64,000 nucleotides of DNA from Anaerolineales bacterium (GTDB taxonomy: Bacteria > Chloroflexota > Anaerolineae > Anaerolineales > Villigracilaceae). This document shows positions 1 to 8,520 of this stretch, piece by piece. Each line of letters opens with the position of its first letter. Positions within the stretch are counted from its first letter, which is position 1. The DNA lies in NCBI GenBank assembly GCA_015075725.1, contig JABTTV010000001.1, positions 3,038,001-3,102,000 of the forward strand, read 5' to 3'. The translations under genes were made by a program, and so were the position numbers. The notes beneath the pieces are model-generated. The model made no database searches. It was not told the origin of the DNA and worked only from the letters and a program-made list of their open reading frames with translations.

Positions 1-2
1 AT

Positions 3-449
3 CACTATAAAGTAAGACCGTGGCGTTTTGTCGTGTTGACCGGGGAAGGCCGCAGGAAACTTGGCGATGCAATGGCCGCCTCCTTCGCGGACCGGAATCC
101 GGGCCTGCCGCCCGAAGCCCTGGACAAACCCCGCGCCACTCCGCTCGCAGCACCGGTGGTCATTGCCGTCGGGGTGGATAAACCGTCTGAATCAAAGGTT
201 ATCGAAATAGAAAACATTTCCGCGGCATCCGCGGCTTGCCAGAATATCCTGCTCGCCGCACACGCCTTGGGTTTGGGCGCAAAATGGAAAACGGGCGAAT
301 GGGCGCGCGACCCCAGGATAAAGGAGTTTCTGGGCTTTGCCCCGGACCAAGCCATCGTTGGCTTCATCTATGTTGGCTATCCCGATGTTCTACCCGACCC
401 TTATCCACGAATCGGCTTTGAAGATCGCGTAACATGGATGGATCAATAA
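3..449 (+). CDS. Nitroreductase family protein, C-terminal part (5' end outside window)
   Basis: The reading frame is open to the left edge of the window, so the start codon lies outside; GTG at 33 is internal. The visible part begins with KVRPWRFVVLTGEGRRKLG, the pattern of FMN-dependent nitroreductases, and later has AAHALGLGAKW and FIYVGYP, which are the conserved C-terminal helix and strand of the family. These enzymes bind FMN as dimers and use NAD(P)H to reduce nitroaromatics, quinones or flavins; the substrate cannot be told from this fragment. A bidirectional hairpin follows at 462-498, separating it from the convergent DUF1684 gene. Confidence 0.85.
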   Translation, partial: HYKVRPWRFVVLTGEGRRKLGDAMAASFADRNPGLPPEALDKPRATPLAAPVVIAVGVDKPSESKVIEIENISAASAACQNILLAAHALGLGAKWKTGEWARDPRIKEFLGFAPDQAIVGFIYVGYPDVLPDPYPRIGFEDRVTWMDQ

Positions 450-461
450 TCAGGTAAAGTT

Positions 462-498
462 AAACAGGTCGCAAGGGATCTTCTCCTGCGACCTGTTT
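462..498. terminator. Bidirectional hairpin terminator
   Basis: A perfect 12-bp inverted repeat (AAACAGGTCGCA at 462-473 and its complement at 487-498) with a 13-nt loop sits between the convergent nitroreductase and DUF1684 genes. The A/T-rich outer ends make it usable from both strands. Confidence 0.7.
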
Positions 499-509
499 AT
501 TATTGATCC

Positions 510-1319
510 TCAATCTTTAAATTTCTTTTCCCCTGCTTCGACCCGCACCTTCAATTTATTTTCCCTCGGAGGGATCGGGCATGTGGCAAAAGCGGTATAG
601 GCGCAGGGCCAGTTATCCGTCAGGTTGAAATCCAGGACGATCTCGTCGCCCTGGGGAGGCGGCAGGTAAAATCTTCGGCCTGCGTCGTAGGTGGTGTCGC
701 CGTTTGTTTCGTCCTTGAAATTGAAGAGCAATTCATCGCCGCTTTGTTCGGCTTCCAGCGCGCATTCGACACCTTTCAAGACGAATTGTGCCCGACCCAT
801 AAAGAAGGTTTGAATCTCCGTGCCGATCCCCTCAATCCGGATGGTCGGTTTGGGAGGGTCGTAACGCACATATTTTGCAGTGACTTTATATTCCGGGTCG
901 GTCGGATAATAGTTGAACCCGGTAAAACTCTTTTTTAGTTCCGCTTCCCTGTCCCAGACGCGAATGAGAGTGGCATCGCCTCTTATAATGACTTTCATGG
1001 ACAGTGTGCCAACTTCAAGCAAATCGGCTTGTTTATCCTTATCATGATAAAGCGGACGCGCCTCCACATTGCCACCGTTCATGGTCATATCCATTTTGGG
1101 ATGAATGGTGACTTTTCCATTCGCAAAAAGAAAATGCCCGCAAATCGGTTGGGGAAATTGAGGCAGGGAAATTTTCGCCTCCGCGCTGCTGCCGAAGCTG
1201 TTTTCACCTTCCTCGAGCCAGAACAACCCGACGAGGTTTAACCAGCTCAACGGGTTGGATATAAAACCAGCTTCCCTTTCTTTTCTTTTTTGCGCAATAT
1301 ACTCGTTGTATTCGTTCAT
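510..1319 (-). CDS. DUF1684 family protein
   Basis: 269 aa, of a length usual for DUF1684 (COG3358). Visible family features are the N-terminal NPLSWLNLVGLFWLEEGEN block, a middle GRAQFVLKG strand, GRRFYLPPP, and the C-terminal DFNLTDNWPCAYTAFATCP block followed by PPRENKL. There is no signal peptide or membrane segment, so it is probably cytoplasmic. The biochemical role of the family is not established; many members occur in soil and aquatic bacteria as single genes. It is convergent with the nitroreductase and appears monocistronic. The assignment to the family is firm, the function unknown. Confidence 0.8.
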   Translation of the reverse strand: MNEYNEYIAQKRKEREAGFISNPLSWLNLVGLFWLEEGENSFGSSAEAKISLPQFPQPICGHFLFANGKVTIHPKMDMTMNGGNVEARPLYHDKDKQADLLEVGTLSMKVIIRGDATLIRVWDREAELKKSFTGFNYYPTDPEYKVTAKYVRYDPPKPTIRIEGIGTEIQTFFMGRAQFVLKGVECALEAEQSGDELLFNFKDETNGDTTYDAGRRFYLPPPQGDEIVLDFNLTDNWPCAYTAFATCPIPPRENKLKVRVEAGEKKFKD

Positions 1320-1461
1320 TTTGTTTGTCTGTCCAATGAGCAGGGATTCGGTTCCATGTCTGGCCTGAGGCAGTTCCCGGGAATTTTACCTCAAGCGTTG
1401 ACACGAGCCGGTTTTTCACGTATAAAACCGTCCTGAAATCATCGGCATAAAGGAGAGAAGC

Positions 1462-1707
1462 ATGTTGTTGATACGGGTTTTATCAGAAGGCGGCGGGGGA
1501 CCGAATACGGAGCTGCTTTGGATTCTGGGGATTTTGTTGGGAAGTTTTGCAGTTACGATTATTGCAGGCTGGGTGTCAGGCTCGGGCAACCCTCGACAGG
1601 CACAGGCGGAGTCTGAGGCGCATTCCGTCGAATCGGTAGCAGTTGAGGATCAGGTAAAAACTGCGAAGACGTCTCGTCCTTCCAAAACCAGAAGTGAAAA
1701 AAAATGA
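1462..1707 (+). CDS. Small single-pass membrane protein, unknown
   Basis: 81 aa with one predicted membrane helix (about residues 17-38, LLWILGILLGSFAVTIIAG) and a charged, low-complexity C-terminal tail rich in Glu, Ser and Lys. The ATG is preceded by AAGGAGAG at a normal distance, which supports it being a real gene in spite of its small size. No family is recognised. It stands alone between the divergent DUF1684 gene and the cytochrome c gene. Confidence 0.55.
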   Translation: MLLIRVLSEGGGGPNTELLWILGILLGSFAVTIIAGWVSGSGNPRQAQAESEAHSVESVAVEDQVKTAKTSRPSKTRSEKK

Positions 1708-1822
1708 GGTTGGGCGGACTCCATGAAACAGATGTCATGTGGATAATGTAACTAAAGTCACAGTGCCATTTCTCACATCTTCGCTATAATCCACCGCAGC
1801 AAAACTCAACTGGAGGTTGACG

Positions 1823-2224
1823 ATGAAGAAAGTCTTTTTTGGGATGTTGGTGTTGAGCGCCATTCTGCTGGCAGCGTGCGGCGGTGGCGGCTCAAGCGAA
1901 GGGATCACCCTTGATCCTGTGCCTGCGGAGTATGCTGGTGCGACGAGCCCTCTCGGCGCGGATGCAGCAGCCGCTGGCGCGGAAGTATTTGCCGTAAATT
2001 GCGCGTCCTGCCACGGTGAAAAAGGATACGGAGATGGTCCTGCCGGTGCGGCGCTCGACCCGGCGCCGAAAAACCTGCACGAGATTGCAGCTCTCGCCGG
2101 CGACGATTATTTGTATTGGCGCATCAACGCAGGTAAAGAAGGTACCGCCATGGTCGCCTGGAAAGGCGTGCTGTCGGACGAACAGATCTGGCAGTTGGTT
2201 GCGTTCATCCGCACATTGAAGTAA
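1823..2224 (+). CDS. Lipoprotein cytochrome c (class I, mono-haem)
   Basis: 133 aa from the ATG at 1823, chosen over the in-frame TTG at 1817 because GGAGG at 1812-1816 is six bases upstream of it. The N-terminus is a lipoprotein signal with lipobox LLAAC (Cys19), so the protein should be anchored to the outer face of the membrane. The haem-binding motif CASCH is at residues 60-64, followed by GYGDG, and Met110 in GTAMVAW is the likely axial ligand. The C-terminal LSDEQIWQLVAFIRTL helix is typical of class I cytochromes c. It could pass electrons to a respiratory oxidase; no partner is nearby. A strong terminator follows directly. Confidence 0.88.
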   Translation: MKKVFFGMLVLSAILLAACGGGGSSEGITLDPVPAEYAGATSPLGADAAAAGAEVFAVNCASCHGEKGYGDGPAGAALDPAPKNLHEIAALAGDDYLYWRINAGKEGTAMVAWKGVLSDEQIWQLVAFIRTLK

Positions 2225-2239
2225 TTTCCCAAAAATAAA

Positions 2240-2265
2240 ACACGCCCGTAACCGGGCGTGTTTTT
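2240..2265. terminator. Rho-independent terminator, bidirectional
   Basis: A perfect 9-bp stem (ACACGCCCG and complement, 2240-2248 with 2253-2261) with a 4-nt loop, followed by a T run on the plus strand and flanked by an A run on the other side. It lies between the convergent cytochrome c and receiver genes. Confidence 0.88.
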
Positions 2266-2275
2266 GATTCCCTTT

Positions 2276-2641
2276 TTAACTTTCGAGCGCTTCCATGATC
2301 TTGTCTTTCAGTTCACCGGGATGGAAAGGCTTGGTGAGGTAATCGGTTGCGCCTGCGCCAAACGCCACAGCCCGGCTGTCGCTGTCATCCAGGGCGGTGA
2401 CGATGATGATGGGAACCTGTGTGAAATCGGGCTCCTCTCTTAACATCCTGCAAAGGCGGAACCCGTCCGGCTGGGGCATCATCAGGTCGAGCAGGATGAG
2501 GTCGGGCGTTTCGGCTTTCGCGACCTCAATCGCTTTTGAACTTTCGTTGACTGTCACGGTGTCGAAACCGTCGGCTTTGAGCAATTTTTGCAAAAGGTCG
2601 GTTACCAGTTTGTCATCGTCGACCATCATAATTTTGATCAT
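2276..2641 (-). CDS. Stand-alone response-regulator receiver protein
   Basis: 121 aa from the ATG at 2641 (an upstream in-frame start would add eight unrelated residues). The whole protein is one receiver domain: acidic pocket VDDD (residues 7-10), phosphoacceptor Asp52 in LILLDLMMP, Thr in IVTALDD, and Lys in LTKPF. There is no output domain, so it probably acts by protein contact or as a phosphate relay, like CheY or Spo0F. It is the last of three similar receiver genes in a row on this strand (with 2744-3109 and 3128-3493), all with Asp52, suggesting gene duplication. Confidence 0.88.
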   Translation of the reverse strand: MIKIMMVDDDKLVTDLLQKLLKADGFDTVTVNESSKAIEVAKAETPDLILLDLMMPQPDGFRLCRMLREEPDFTQVPIIIVTALDDSDSRAVAFGAGATDYLTKPFHPGELKDKIMEALES

Positions 2642-2743
2642 GTTGCTGTCCTGAAAATTGAACAAATTCGATTTAGGGATGGAACCTGCTCAATGATACA
2701 GCCAACGGGGGACAACCGCAAGGCGCCTTACGGAAGTGAAAAT

Positions 2744-3109
2744 TCATTGAGCCAGCAGGTCCTTAACCTGCTGTGAAAATGGGCGGGGCAGGACGGGTTT
2801 TGAGACAAACTGGTCCGCCCCGGCGTCACGAGAATCCTTGCGAGTGGCATCGGTGCTCAATGCCGAGACCATCATCACCTTGATGTGGCTGGTACGCGGC
2901 GTGGATTTGATCATTTTACAGATCGTAATCCCGTCTATTTCCGGCATCATAATGTCAAGCAATACAAGGTCGGGCATGAAGGTTTCTACAGCCCGGATTG
3001 CGATCCGGCTATCCTGCACGATGGAGGTTTCGTGCCCATCCAGATTGATTATCGCTTCCAACAATTTGGCCGTTTCAGGATCGTCGTCGATGATCATTAT
3101 CTTCGCCAT
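2744..3109 (-). CDS. Stand-alone response-regulator receiver protein
   Basis: 121-aa single receiver domain: acidic residues in IIDDD, phosphoacceptor Asp52 in LVLLDIMMP, Ser in place of the usual Thr in MVSALS, and the conserved Lys in FVSKP. There is no DNA-binding or enzymatic output domain. It lies 18 bp downstream of the receiver gene 3128-3493 and 102 bp upstream of 2276-2641, so all three may be co-transcribed. No histidine kinase is directly adjacent; the nearest is 6077-8248 on the same strand. Confidence 0.88.
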   Translation of the reverse strand: MAKIMIIDDDPETAKLLEAIINLDGHETSIVQDSRIAIRAVETFMPDLVLLDIMMPEIDGITICKMIKSTPRTSHIKVMMVSALSTDATRKDSRDAGADQFVSKPVLPRPFSQQVKDLLAQ

Positions 3110-3127
3110 TTTTTCTCCGGGGAAAAT

Positions 3128-3493
3128 CTATTGCTGATCGCCGATCAACTCGTGGATCTTTGCGTCCAGTTCGTCCAAATTGAAGGGTTTTGCCAGATAC
3201 CCATTTGCACCAAGCGTGGTTGCGCGGCTGTTGCTGTTATCGAGCGCTGTGATGATCAAAATTGGAGTACGGGCGAATTTAATGTTATCGCGCAGCATCC
3301 CGGTCAGGGTGAAACCATCCGGGGGCGGCATCATGATGTCGAGGATGAACAGGTCGGGGCGGACTTGTTCCGCTGCGGAAATGGCTTTGGAACTTTGATT
3401 CACAGTTGTGACCTGATACCCAAGCGAGGACAGGTAACGTCCAAGCAGGGTGGTCACTTTTTCGTCGTCGTCTACGATCAGGATTTTTGCCAT
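3128..3493 (-). CDS. Stand-alone response-regulator receiver protein
   Basis: 121 aa from the ATG at 3493, which has AGGAAG just upstream; a longer frame starting at 3571 adds 26 residues with no family match. Single receiver domain with IVDDD, phosphoacceptor Asp52 in FILDIMMP, Thr in IITALDN and Lys in LAKPF. It is the first gene of the three-receiver run and is closest in sequence to the third (2276-2641), with which it shares the spacing of all key residues and the segment NQSSKAI/NESSKAI. Confidence 0.88.
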   Translation of the reverse strand: MAKILIVDDDEKVTTLLGRYLSSLGYQVTTVNQSSKAISAAEQVRPDLFILDIMMPPPDGFTLTGMLRDNIKFARTPILIITALDNSNSRATTLGANGYLAKPFNLDELDAKIHELIGDQQ

Positions 3494-3676
3494 TTTTATC
3501 TTCCTGTGCTGACCATCGTCTACAGGCACCGGCATTATACCCTCTGAGTGCCGGGGGGGATATTTGCGCAAGGGAATTTCAATGAATGCGGGGGAAAAGT
3601 GCGGAGTATGTCCACGATTTTCTCAAACCGGCAAACCCGCTTGTATAATGCCGTCATCCTACCTTAGGAGTGAACC

Positions 3677-4903
3677 ATGGCGATGAAAATCAAATCATTT
3701 TCAGGCAGGCATTACGAGACCGGCAGCATCCACAACCTGCTGGCAATGCAGGGAGTCAAAACCCCGCACACGGGAAAGCCGTTCTCCGAGGCGTTCTTGC
3801 TGGGCGTGAGCGGCGGGATTACCTTCGGCTATTTCACCTTCGAATATAAGAACATCCTACCGCAACTGGCTCTGCTCACGCGCAACACTTTCGACCCGTT
3901 GCAGACCATGCTCGAGAGGCTGGGAATCTCCCAACAGGTGTACCAGACAACTTCGGAGTCTGTGGCGGAAAAGAACCTGCGCGAGGCGCTGGCTGGCGGG
4001 AATCCCGCGTTGGTTTGGGCGGACGAATGCAGCCTGCCTTATTCCCCCAAAAAAGGGACCGCGTATTGGAACATGATCCCCGTCCTGGTTTATGAACTGG
4101 AGGGGGACGATGCGCTCATCGCGGATCGATCCGCGCATCCGTTCCGCGTGCCGATGAAAGAGTTGACCAAAGCCCGCGGCCGCGTGAAGGATGATAAATT
4201 CCGCGTGGTCACTCTCGCTTCGCCCTTGACCTCGAAACTGGTCTCTGCAGCCCAAAAGGGACTCTGGCAATCCATTTCTCTCTTCACGGACAAGCCGCCG
4301 AAAGGCGCACGCCATAATTTCGGTTTTGCCGCCTACGAGCATTTCGCGGAGATGCTTGTCAACAAACGAAACAAGCAGAGTTGGGAGCGGCTCTTTCCGG
4401 CGGGTCCGCGCATGTTCAACGCGCTTGCCGGTACGGCGGAAGCGCCGGGCGTTTTTGCTCCTCCCGGGGCGTTCACCTGGATTCAATGGTTTGGGGCGGG
4501 CGACGGCGCGGAGAGAGGCTTGTACGCCGACTTTCTCGATGAAGCCGCCATCCTGCTGGAAAAGAAATCCTTGAAGGATGCGGCAGGGCAATTTCGCGTC
4601 AGCCGCCAAAAATGGATCGCATTCGCCGAGGCGCTCCTGCCGTCGGACATCCCCCTGTTCGATGAAGTGAAAACGTTGATCAATCGCAAATATCAACTGT
4701 ACTTCGAAACGGGAGAGGATGGATTGGATGAAATTACAAAAGTAAATTCGCGTTTGAAAAAGATCGAAGAGGTAATGGCGAAGAAATTTCCGCTGTCGTC
4801 GGAACAAGCCGCCAGCCTTCGCGCCGAGTTGCGCGAGCGTGTGCTGGGAATCGCCGAAATCGAGAAAAAGGCAGTCGAGCTATTACAGGAAAGCTTGAAG
4901 TGA
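3677..4903 (+). CDS. BtrH N-terminal/DUF4872 family protein, possibly catalytically inactive
   Basis: 408 aa. The first half matches the BtrH N-terminal (papain-like acyltransferase) fold pattern: an N-terminal SIHNLLAMQG helix, FSEAFLLGVSGGITFGYF, a mid-domain ALVWADECSLPY strand and LVYELEGDDALIADR. The C-terminal half (from about residue 215) fits the DUF4872 helical domain with RMFNALAGTAEAPG and a long coiled stretch near the end. The family normally has a Cys after a His at the N-terminus and a His before the VVxGYD strand; here the equivalent places read RHYETGS and YWNMIPV, so the usual nucleophile and His seem missing. Start chosen at the ATG with TTAGGAG upstream. A membrane protein gene follows 6 bp downstream. 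Confidence 0.6.
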   Translation: MAMKIKSFSGRHYETGSIHNLLAMQGVKTPHTGKPFSEAFLLGVSGGITFGYFTFEYKNILPQLALLTRNTFDPLQTMLERLGISQQVYQTTSESVAEKNLREALAGGNPALVWADECSLPYSPKKGTAYWNMIPVLVYELEGDDALIADRSAHPFRVPMKELTKARGRVKDDKFRVVTLASPLTSKLVSAAQKGLWQSISLFTDKPPKGARHNFGFAAYEHFAEMLVNKRNKQSWERLFPAGPRMFNALAGTAEAPGVFAPPGAFTWIQWFGAGDGAERGLYADFLDEAAILLEKKSLKDAAGQFRVSRQKWIAFAEALLPSDIPLFDEVKTLINRKYQLYFETGEDGLDEITKVNSRLKKIEEVMAKKFPLSSEQAASLRAELRERVLGIAEIEKKAVELLQESLK

Positions 4904-4909
4904 GGCGGC

Positions 4910-5323
4910 ATGAAAACAGCCATGGATATCCTTCGATTCGCTCTTGGAGGCTTTGCCGGCTTGGTGGTCATCTCCCTCATAGCGGAAGGTATCGAATTTT
5001 CATTGGTGACCCTGGTTCACCGAGAGGTTACCATGGACGAACAGGTTTATTTTGGAATCCGTAATCAACCCTGGTTCCTGCTCTTGAAATTCATCTACAA
5101 TGGAATTGCCTTGTTCGTCGGAGGTTGGCTTGCCGCCAGGATCGTTTCACGCTGGAAACGGGCGTGCGTGTTAAGCCTCGCTCTTGCTCAAACTGCGGCG
5201 TTTATTTGGGGGATGACGTTATCCGAATATGCAGGTACCACGCCGGTCTGGGCATGGATATTGCTGGCAATCGAAATCCCGCCGGCCATTTTGTTGGGCG
5301 GGTGGAAGGGATCACGAATTTAG
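4910..5323 (+). CDS. Four-helix integral membrane protein, unknown
   Basis: 137 aa with about four hydrophobic helices (residues about 8-28, 58-80, 85-105 and 113-132) and short loops. No family is recognised. It starts 6 bp after the BtrH-like gene and is probably co-transcribed with it. Its last 12 bases overlap the end of the convergent receiver gene 5312-5677, so there is no room for a terminator between them. The C-terminal GGWKGSRI resembles the tails of small DUF-type membrane proteins. Confidence 0.65.
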   Translation: MKTAMDILRFALGGFAGLVVISLIAEGIEFSLVTLVHREVTMDEQVYFGIRNQPWFLLLKFIYNGIALFVGGWLAARIVSRWKRACVLSLALAQTAAFIWGMTLSEYAGTTPVWAWILLAIEIPPAILLGGWKGSRI

Positions 5324-5677
5324 TGAACCGATCCGTTGGGCGAGGGAACGAAGCTGCACCGGACTGATGGGTTTGATCAAAATCAAGTCCGCCATCTCTT
5401 CGAGGGTGGTTGCAAGGGCGGCGTCGGCTGTGGCAAGAATAACGGGAACCGACTTAAGCCGCTCATCGTTTTTAATCGCCCTTAATACATCCACTCCAGA
5501 CATGTCCGGCATGTTAAGGTCCAGAATTACGAGCGCTGGAGTCAGGTGCTGGAGATTATTCAGAGCCGCCGACCCCTCCTGAAAAGTGGCGATCTCGAAT
5601 TCCGTTTGTAACGTCAGTTTGAAGATGTTGTTGATCTCAATGTCGTCCTCGACGATGACAGCAAGAGGCTTGTCCAT
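5312..5677 (-). CDS. Stand-alone response-regulator receiver protein
   Basis: 121-aa single receiver domain: VEDD acidic pocket, phosphoacceptor Asp53 in LVILDLNMP, Thr in LATADA, Lys in LIKPIS. It is the last gene of a kinase-receiver-receiver operon, 10 bp after 5688-6080. There is no output domain. It is clearly different in sequence from the three receivers at 2.3-3.5 kb but shares the LIKPxS end with its neighbour, which suggests that the two serve the same kinase. Confidence 0.87.
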   Translation of the reverse strand: MDKPLAVIVEDDIEINNIFKLTLQTEFEIATFQEGSAALNNLQHLTPALVILDLNMPDMSGVDVLRAIKNDERLKSVPVILATADAALATTLEEMADLILIKPISPVQLRSLAQRIGSLNS

Positions 5678-5687
5678 GTAACCGCTC

Positions 5688-6080
5688 CTATGATCGGAGG
5701 TCTGACTCCCGGGGAAACCTTTCGGGCCAATGCTCCGAAATGATTCGAATCAACTTAGAAACGCTGACCGGTTTTATCAAAACGTGATTCGCCTTCGCGC
5801 CCAGGGATTTCGAGTGAAAGATGTCGGCGGTTGCCACGATCACCACCGAATTTTTCCATGTCTCACGAGCGCGAATCAGGTCGAGGATGTCCAGCCCGGA
5901 GGCGTATGGCATGTGGATGTCAAGAAGAACAAGGTCCGGGGCGGGACTTTCCAGTCGTTTGATGAAATTTCCGCCTGTCGCATCGATTTCGACGGTAAAG
6001 CCTGCTCGATTCAATACAGTTTGAAAAACGGTGCCGATGACCGGATCATCTTCCAGGATGAGGGCTGTTGCTTCATTCAT
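5688..6080 (-). CDS. Stand-alone response-regulator receiver protein
   Basis: 130-aa single receiver domain with LEDD, phosphoacceptor Asp54 in LVLLDIHMP, Thr in VATAD and Lys in LIKPVS. It overlaps the stop of the histidine kinase gene by four bases (ATGA), so it is translationally coupled to it and is the best candidate for its direct phosphorylation partner. The protein has no effector domain. Confidence 0.87.
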   Translation of the reverse strand: MNEATALILEDDPVIGTVFQTVLNRAGFTVEIDATGGNFIKRLESPAPDLVLLDIHMPYASGLDILDLIRARETWKNSVVIVATADIFHSKSLGAKANHVLIKPVSVSKLIRIISEHWPERFPRESDLRS

Positions 6081-8248
6081 CGATCCGATTCGCTCCGGGC
6101 ATGGATCGGAAGATAGACCGAGAAGGTGCTGCCAACACCGATCTGGCTTTCCACGGTGATTCGGCCGCCCATCAAATCGACCAACTGCTTTGTGATGGAA
6201 AGCCCAAGACCCGTGCCACGGCCGCTAAATTTTTGTTGTGAACTGACCTGCCGAAATGGCTCGAAGATATATTCGTGCGCGTTTTCTGGAATGCCGATCC
6301 CCGTATCCGAAACCTTCATTGCCCAGTTTTCATTATCGACGGCTAAAAACTGCACGTTGACCCCTCCGGTGGGCGTGAACTTGATGGCATTACCGATCAG
6401 GTTCACAAGAATTTGGTGGAGCCTGTATTCATCACCCATCAACCTGATGGGCAGTTTTGGATCGATGGAAATGGTCAGGTCCAGCCCCTTTTTCTGCGCC
6501 AGCATTTGCATGCTTGACTTGACATCCCTCAGGAGATTTCGGGGCGAGAACCGGGCGATATTGATCTTGATCGTTTTTGCTTCGATCTGGGCTTCGTCAA
6601 GGAGCTCATTGACGAGTTTGGACAGATAATTTGTGCCTTCGACAATACTGGAAACCGCCTTTTTTTGTTGCTCCGTCAGATTACCAAAGGTGTTGATTTG
6701 CATGAGTTCTGCATAACCCAATATCCCGCCGAGAGGGGTGCGGAGTTCATGGCTGATCTTTGCCAACAACTGGCTCTTTAGGCGGCTGGCTTCCAATGCC
6801 TCATCGCGGGCAAGCGCGAGTGCGCTCTGTGCGCGCTTTAAATCGGTGATATCACGCGCCACAGCCTGAAACCCAATGATCTGGCCTCCTTCGCGAATGA
6901 TCTGGACGTTCTGTCCCAACCAAAGTTCGCTCCCATTCGAAGTGACAGCGGCAAACTCATAATAAGTTGTTGTCTCACCTGCCAGGAATTGCCGGTTATA
7001 GTACCTCTTTAGATCGCGGCGTTGGTGTGGCGCCGCCAGATCCAGATAATGCCTGCCAAGCACTTCCGCCTCCGATTTGAAACCCATCAGTCGTAGTGCG
7101 ACCGGGTTGGCGTAGGTGAAACAGCCGTTCGCATCGGTGCGGTATATGATGTCGCTGGCCGATTCGACCATTTGCTGGTAAAGCGCGCGGCTTTCCGATA
7201 ATTGAGTCTCAGCCAGAACACGGGGTGTGATATCTGTGACGGTGATTGCGCGCCCGACGATCGCGTTTCGCCGGTCGTGCAGGGGGGAAAGCCGGAGTTC
7301 GTACCATTTTCTCTCCCCGCCTTCACCGATGCATATTTCGTCTGTTGCCTCCATCACCCTGCTGTATTTCTGAATCAGATCGGGCCAGGGTGTCAGTAGT
7401 TCTCCGGCGTTCTTGCCCAGCGTTTCCACATCTGTTTTGCCGATAAACCTGAGTCCGGCGGGATTGATGTCCACGATTCGATTCCTCAGGTCCAGCACGA
7501 TCATTCCCGAAGACATCTCGTCGATGACCGTTGCGCGCGCAATCGGGGAAAGGTCGACCAGTTGGAAACCGAATATGCCCCATGTGAACGCGACGACGGT
7601 GATGGTAAAAGCGAAGGGAGTGAGATCGAGGCTCGGGATGGGGCTTACGCCGGAGAGGTACAGCGCGTTCCCGATCCACGGGGCTGATACTGCCAGGAGC
7701 AATATGGCTGCCTGCCGGCGGTAGATTCCCGTCATCCGCCCAACTGAACGGACGACGATCGCCGTGCCGACCAAGAGAAGGATATAGGAATAGGCGGTGT
7801 GTACCCAAAACCAAAAGCCATAACTAACGCTCAATGCTGAAAACGAACCTGTCCTTGCGAGCCCGATCTCCCGCCAAACCAATCCATGAGACTCGGTCGT
7901 CAGCACCAGTCCGAAGGTGATCAAAGGAATTATGGACAATGGGATGATGGTGCCAAGGGTGAGCCATTTTGCCCTGTTGGCATGATGAAAGGCAAACCCG
8001 ACCCACATGAGCGGGACAAGTACGATGCCAAGATATTGGAACTTGCCCCAGAATAGTTTGGTGGCGAGGTCCGCCCCGGCAATTTCCAGCGCATACCCAA
8101 GCGACCATTCCGCAACCGCAGCTGCCAACAAGGTAAGGGCAAGCGCCCCCGTATTGGCACGCCGCGACCACGAATAGACCGCCACCCATCCTGAGATGAG
8201 GGTTGCGAGAATCAGGGGGATGATATAAGGCGTGTATTGGAATTGCAT
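6077..8248 (-). CDS. Membrane histidine kinase with 7TM sensor and two PAS domains
   Basis: 723 aa. Residues about 1-225 form a seven-helix membrane region of the histidine-kinase N-terminal 7TM type. Two PAS domains follow (about 230-345 and 355-475, the second with SASDIIYRTDANGCFTYAN and a PAC-like RDITDLKRAQ end). The dimerisation domain has the H-box AKISHELRTPLGG, and the ATPase domain shows the N-box LIGNAIKFTP, the G1 box SDTGIGIP and the G2 box GTGLGLS. It is a membrane sensor that autophosphorylates on the H-box His; with no attached receiver it must pass phosphate to separate proteins, most simply the coupled receivers 5688-6080 and 5312-5677. The signal sensed is unknown. Confidence 0.9.
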   Translation of the reverse strand: MQFQYTPYIIPLILATLISGWVAVYSWSRRANTGALALTLLAAAVAEWSLGYALEIAGADLATKLFWGKFQYLGIVLVPLMWVGFAFHHANRAKWLTLGTIIPLSIIPLITFGLVLTTESHGLVWREIGLARTGSFSALSVSYGFWFWVHTAYSYILLLVGTAIVVRSVGRMTGIYRRQAAILLLAVSAPWIGNALYLSGVSPIPSLDLTPFAFTITVVAFTWGIFGFQLVDLSPIARATVIDEMSSGMIVLDLRNRIVDINPAGLRFIGKTDVETLGKNAGELLTPWPDLIQKYSRVMEATDEICIGEGGERKWYELRLSPLHDRRNAIVGRAITVTDITPRVLAETQLSESRALYQQMVESASDIIYRTDANGCFTYANPVALRLMGFKSEAEVLGRHYLDLAAPHQRRDLKRYYNRQFLAGETTTYYEFAAVTSNGSELWLGQNVQIIREGGQIIGFQAVARDITDLKRAQSALALARDEALEASRLKSQLLAKISHELRTPLGGILGYAELMQINTFGNLTEQQKKAVSSIVEGTNYLSKLVNELLDEAQIEAKTIKINIARFSPRNLLRDVKSSMQMLAQKKGLDLTISIDPKLPIRLMGDEYRLHQILVNLIGNAIKFTPTGGVNVQFLAVDNENWAMKVSDTGIGIPENAHEYIFEPFRQVSSQQKFSGRGTGLGLSITKQLVDLMGGRITVESQIGVGSTFSVYLPIHARSESDR

Positions 8249-8450
8249 GGCACTCTGCAGAATTGCGGTTGGTGGGTTTCCCGGCTTCAGATGAGAATTT
8301 GATTAATCATTAAATTCCATTATAAAGGTTATGAAATCATGGCAACATGACGATTTGGATATTTTGGGGTGACTTTGCTCTTAATTCTTCAATATCCAAG
8401 AGTCTTCGTTTTGCCGGTCGTATTATGTTTTTACCGCGATTTGTGGCCTG

Positions 8451-8479
8451 TTGAAAAAAACGGAACTGATTTGTAATAG
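8451..8479 (+). promoter_or_regulatory. Possible promoter for the VIT transporter gene
   Basis: TTGAAA at 8451-8456 is followed by TGTAAT at 8472-8477 (15-bp spacing) or TAATAG at 8474-8479 (17-bp spacing). It is the best sigma-70-like match in the 271-bp divergent gap between the kinase and the transporter. The rest of that gap is A/T-rich and shows no gene; a 60-codon frame at 8337-8519 on the minus strand is not convincing. Confidence 0.35.
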
Positions 8480-8520
8480 AATGAAGATGGTGGTTCGACA
8501 AAAAACAAAGGAGTCTCAAA

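Noticed and set aside
3857..4807. 316-codon open frame opposite the BtrH-like gene
   Set aside because: Arg/Gln/His-rich shadow of a GC-rich coding strand; the plus-strand frame has family features and a ribosome site.
8337..8519. 60-codon minus-strand open frame upstream of the VIT gene
   Set aside because: No ribosome site, biased low-complexity composition, and it overlaps the likely promoter.
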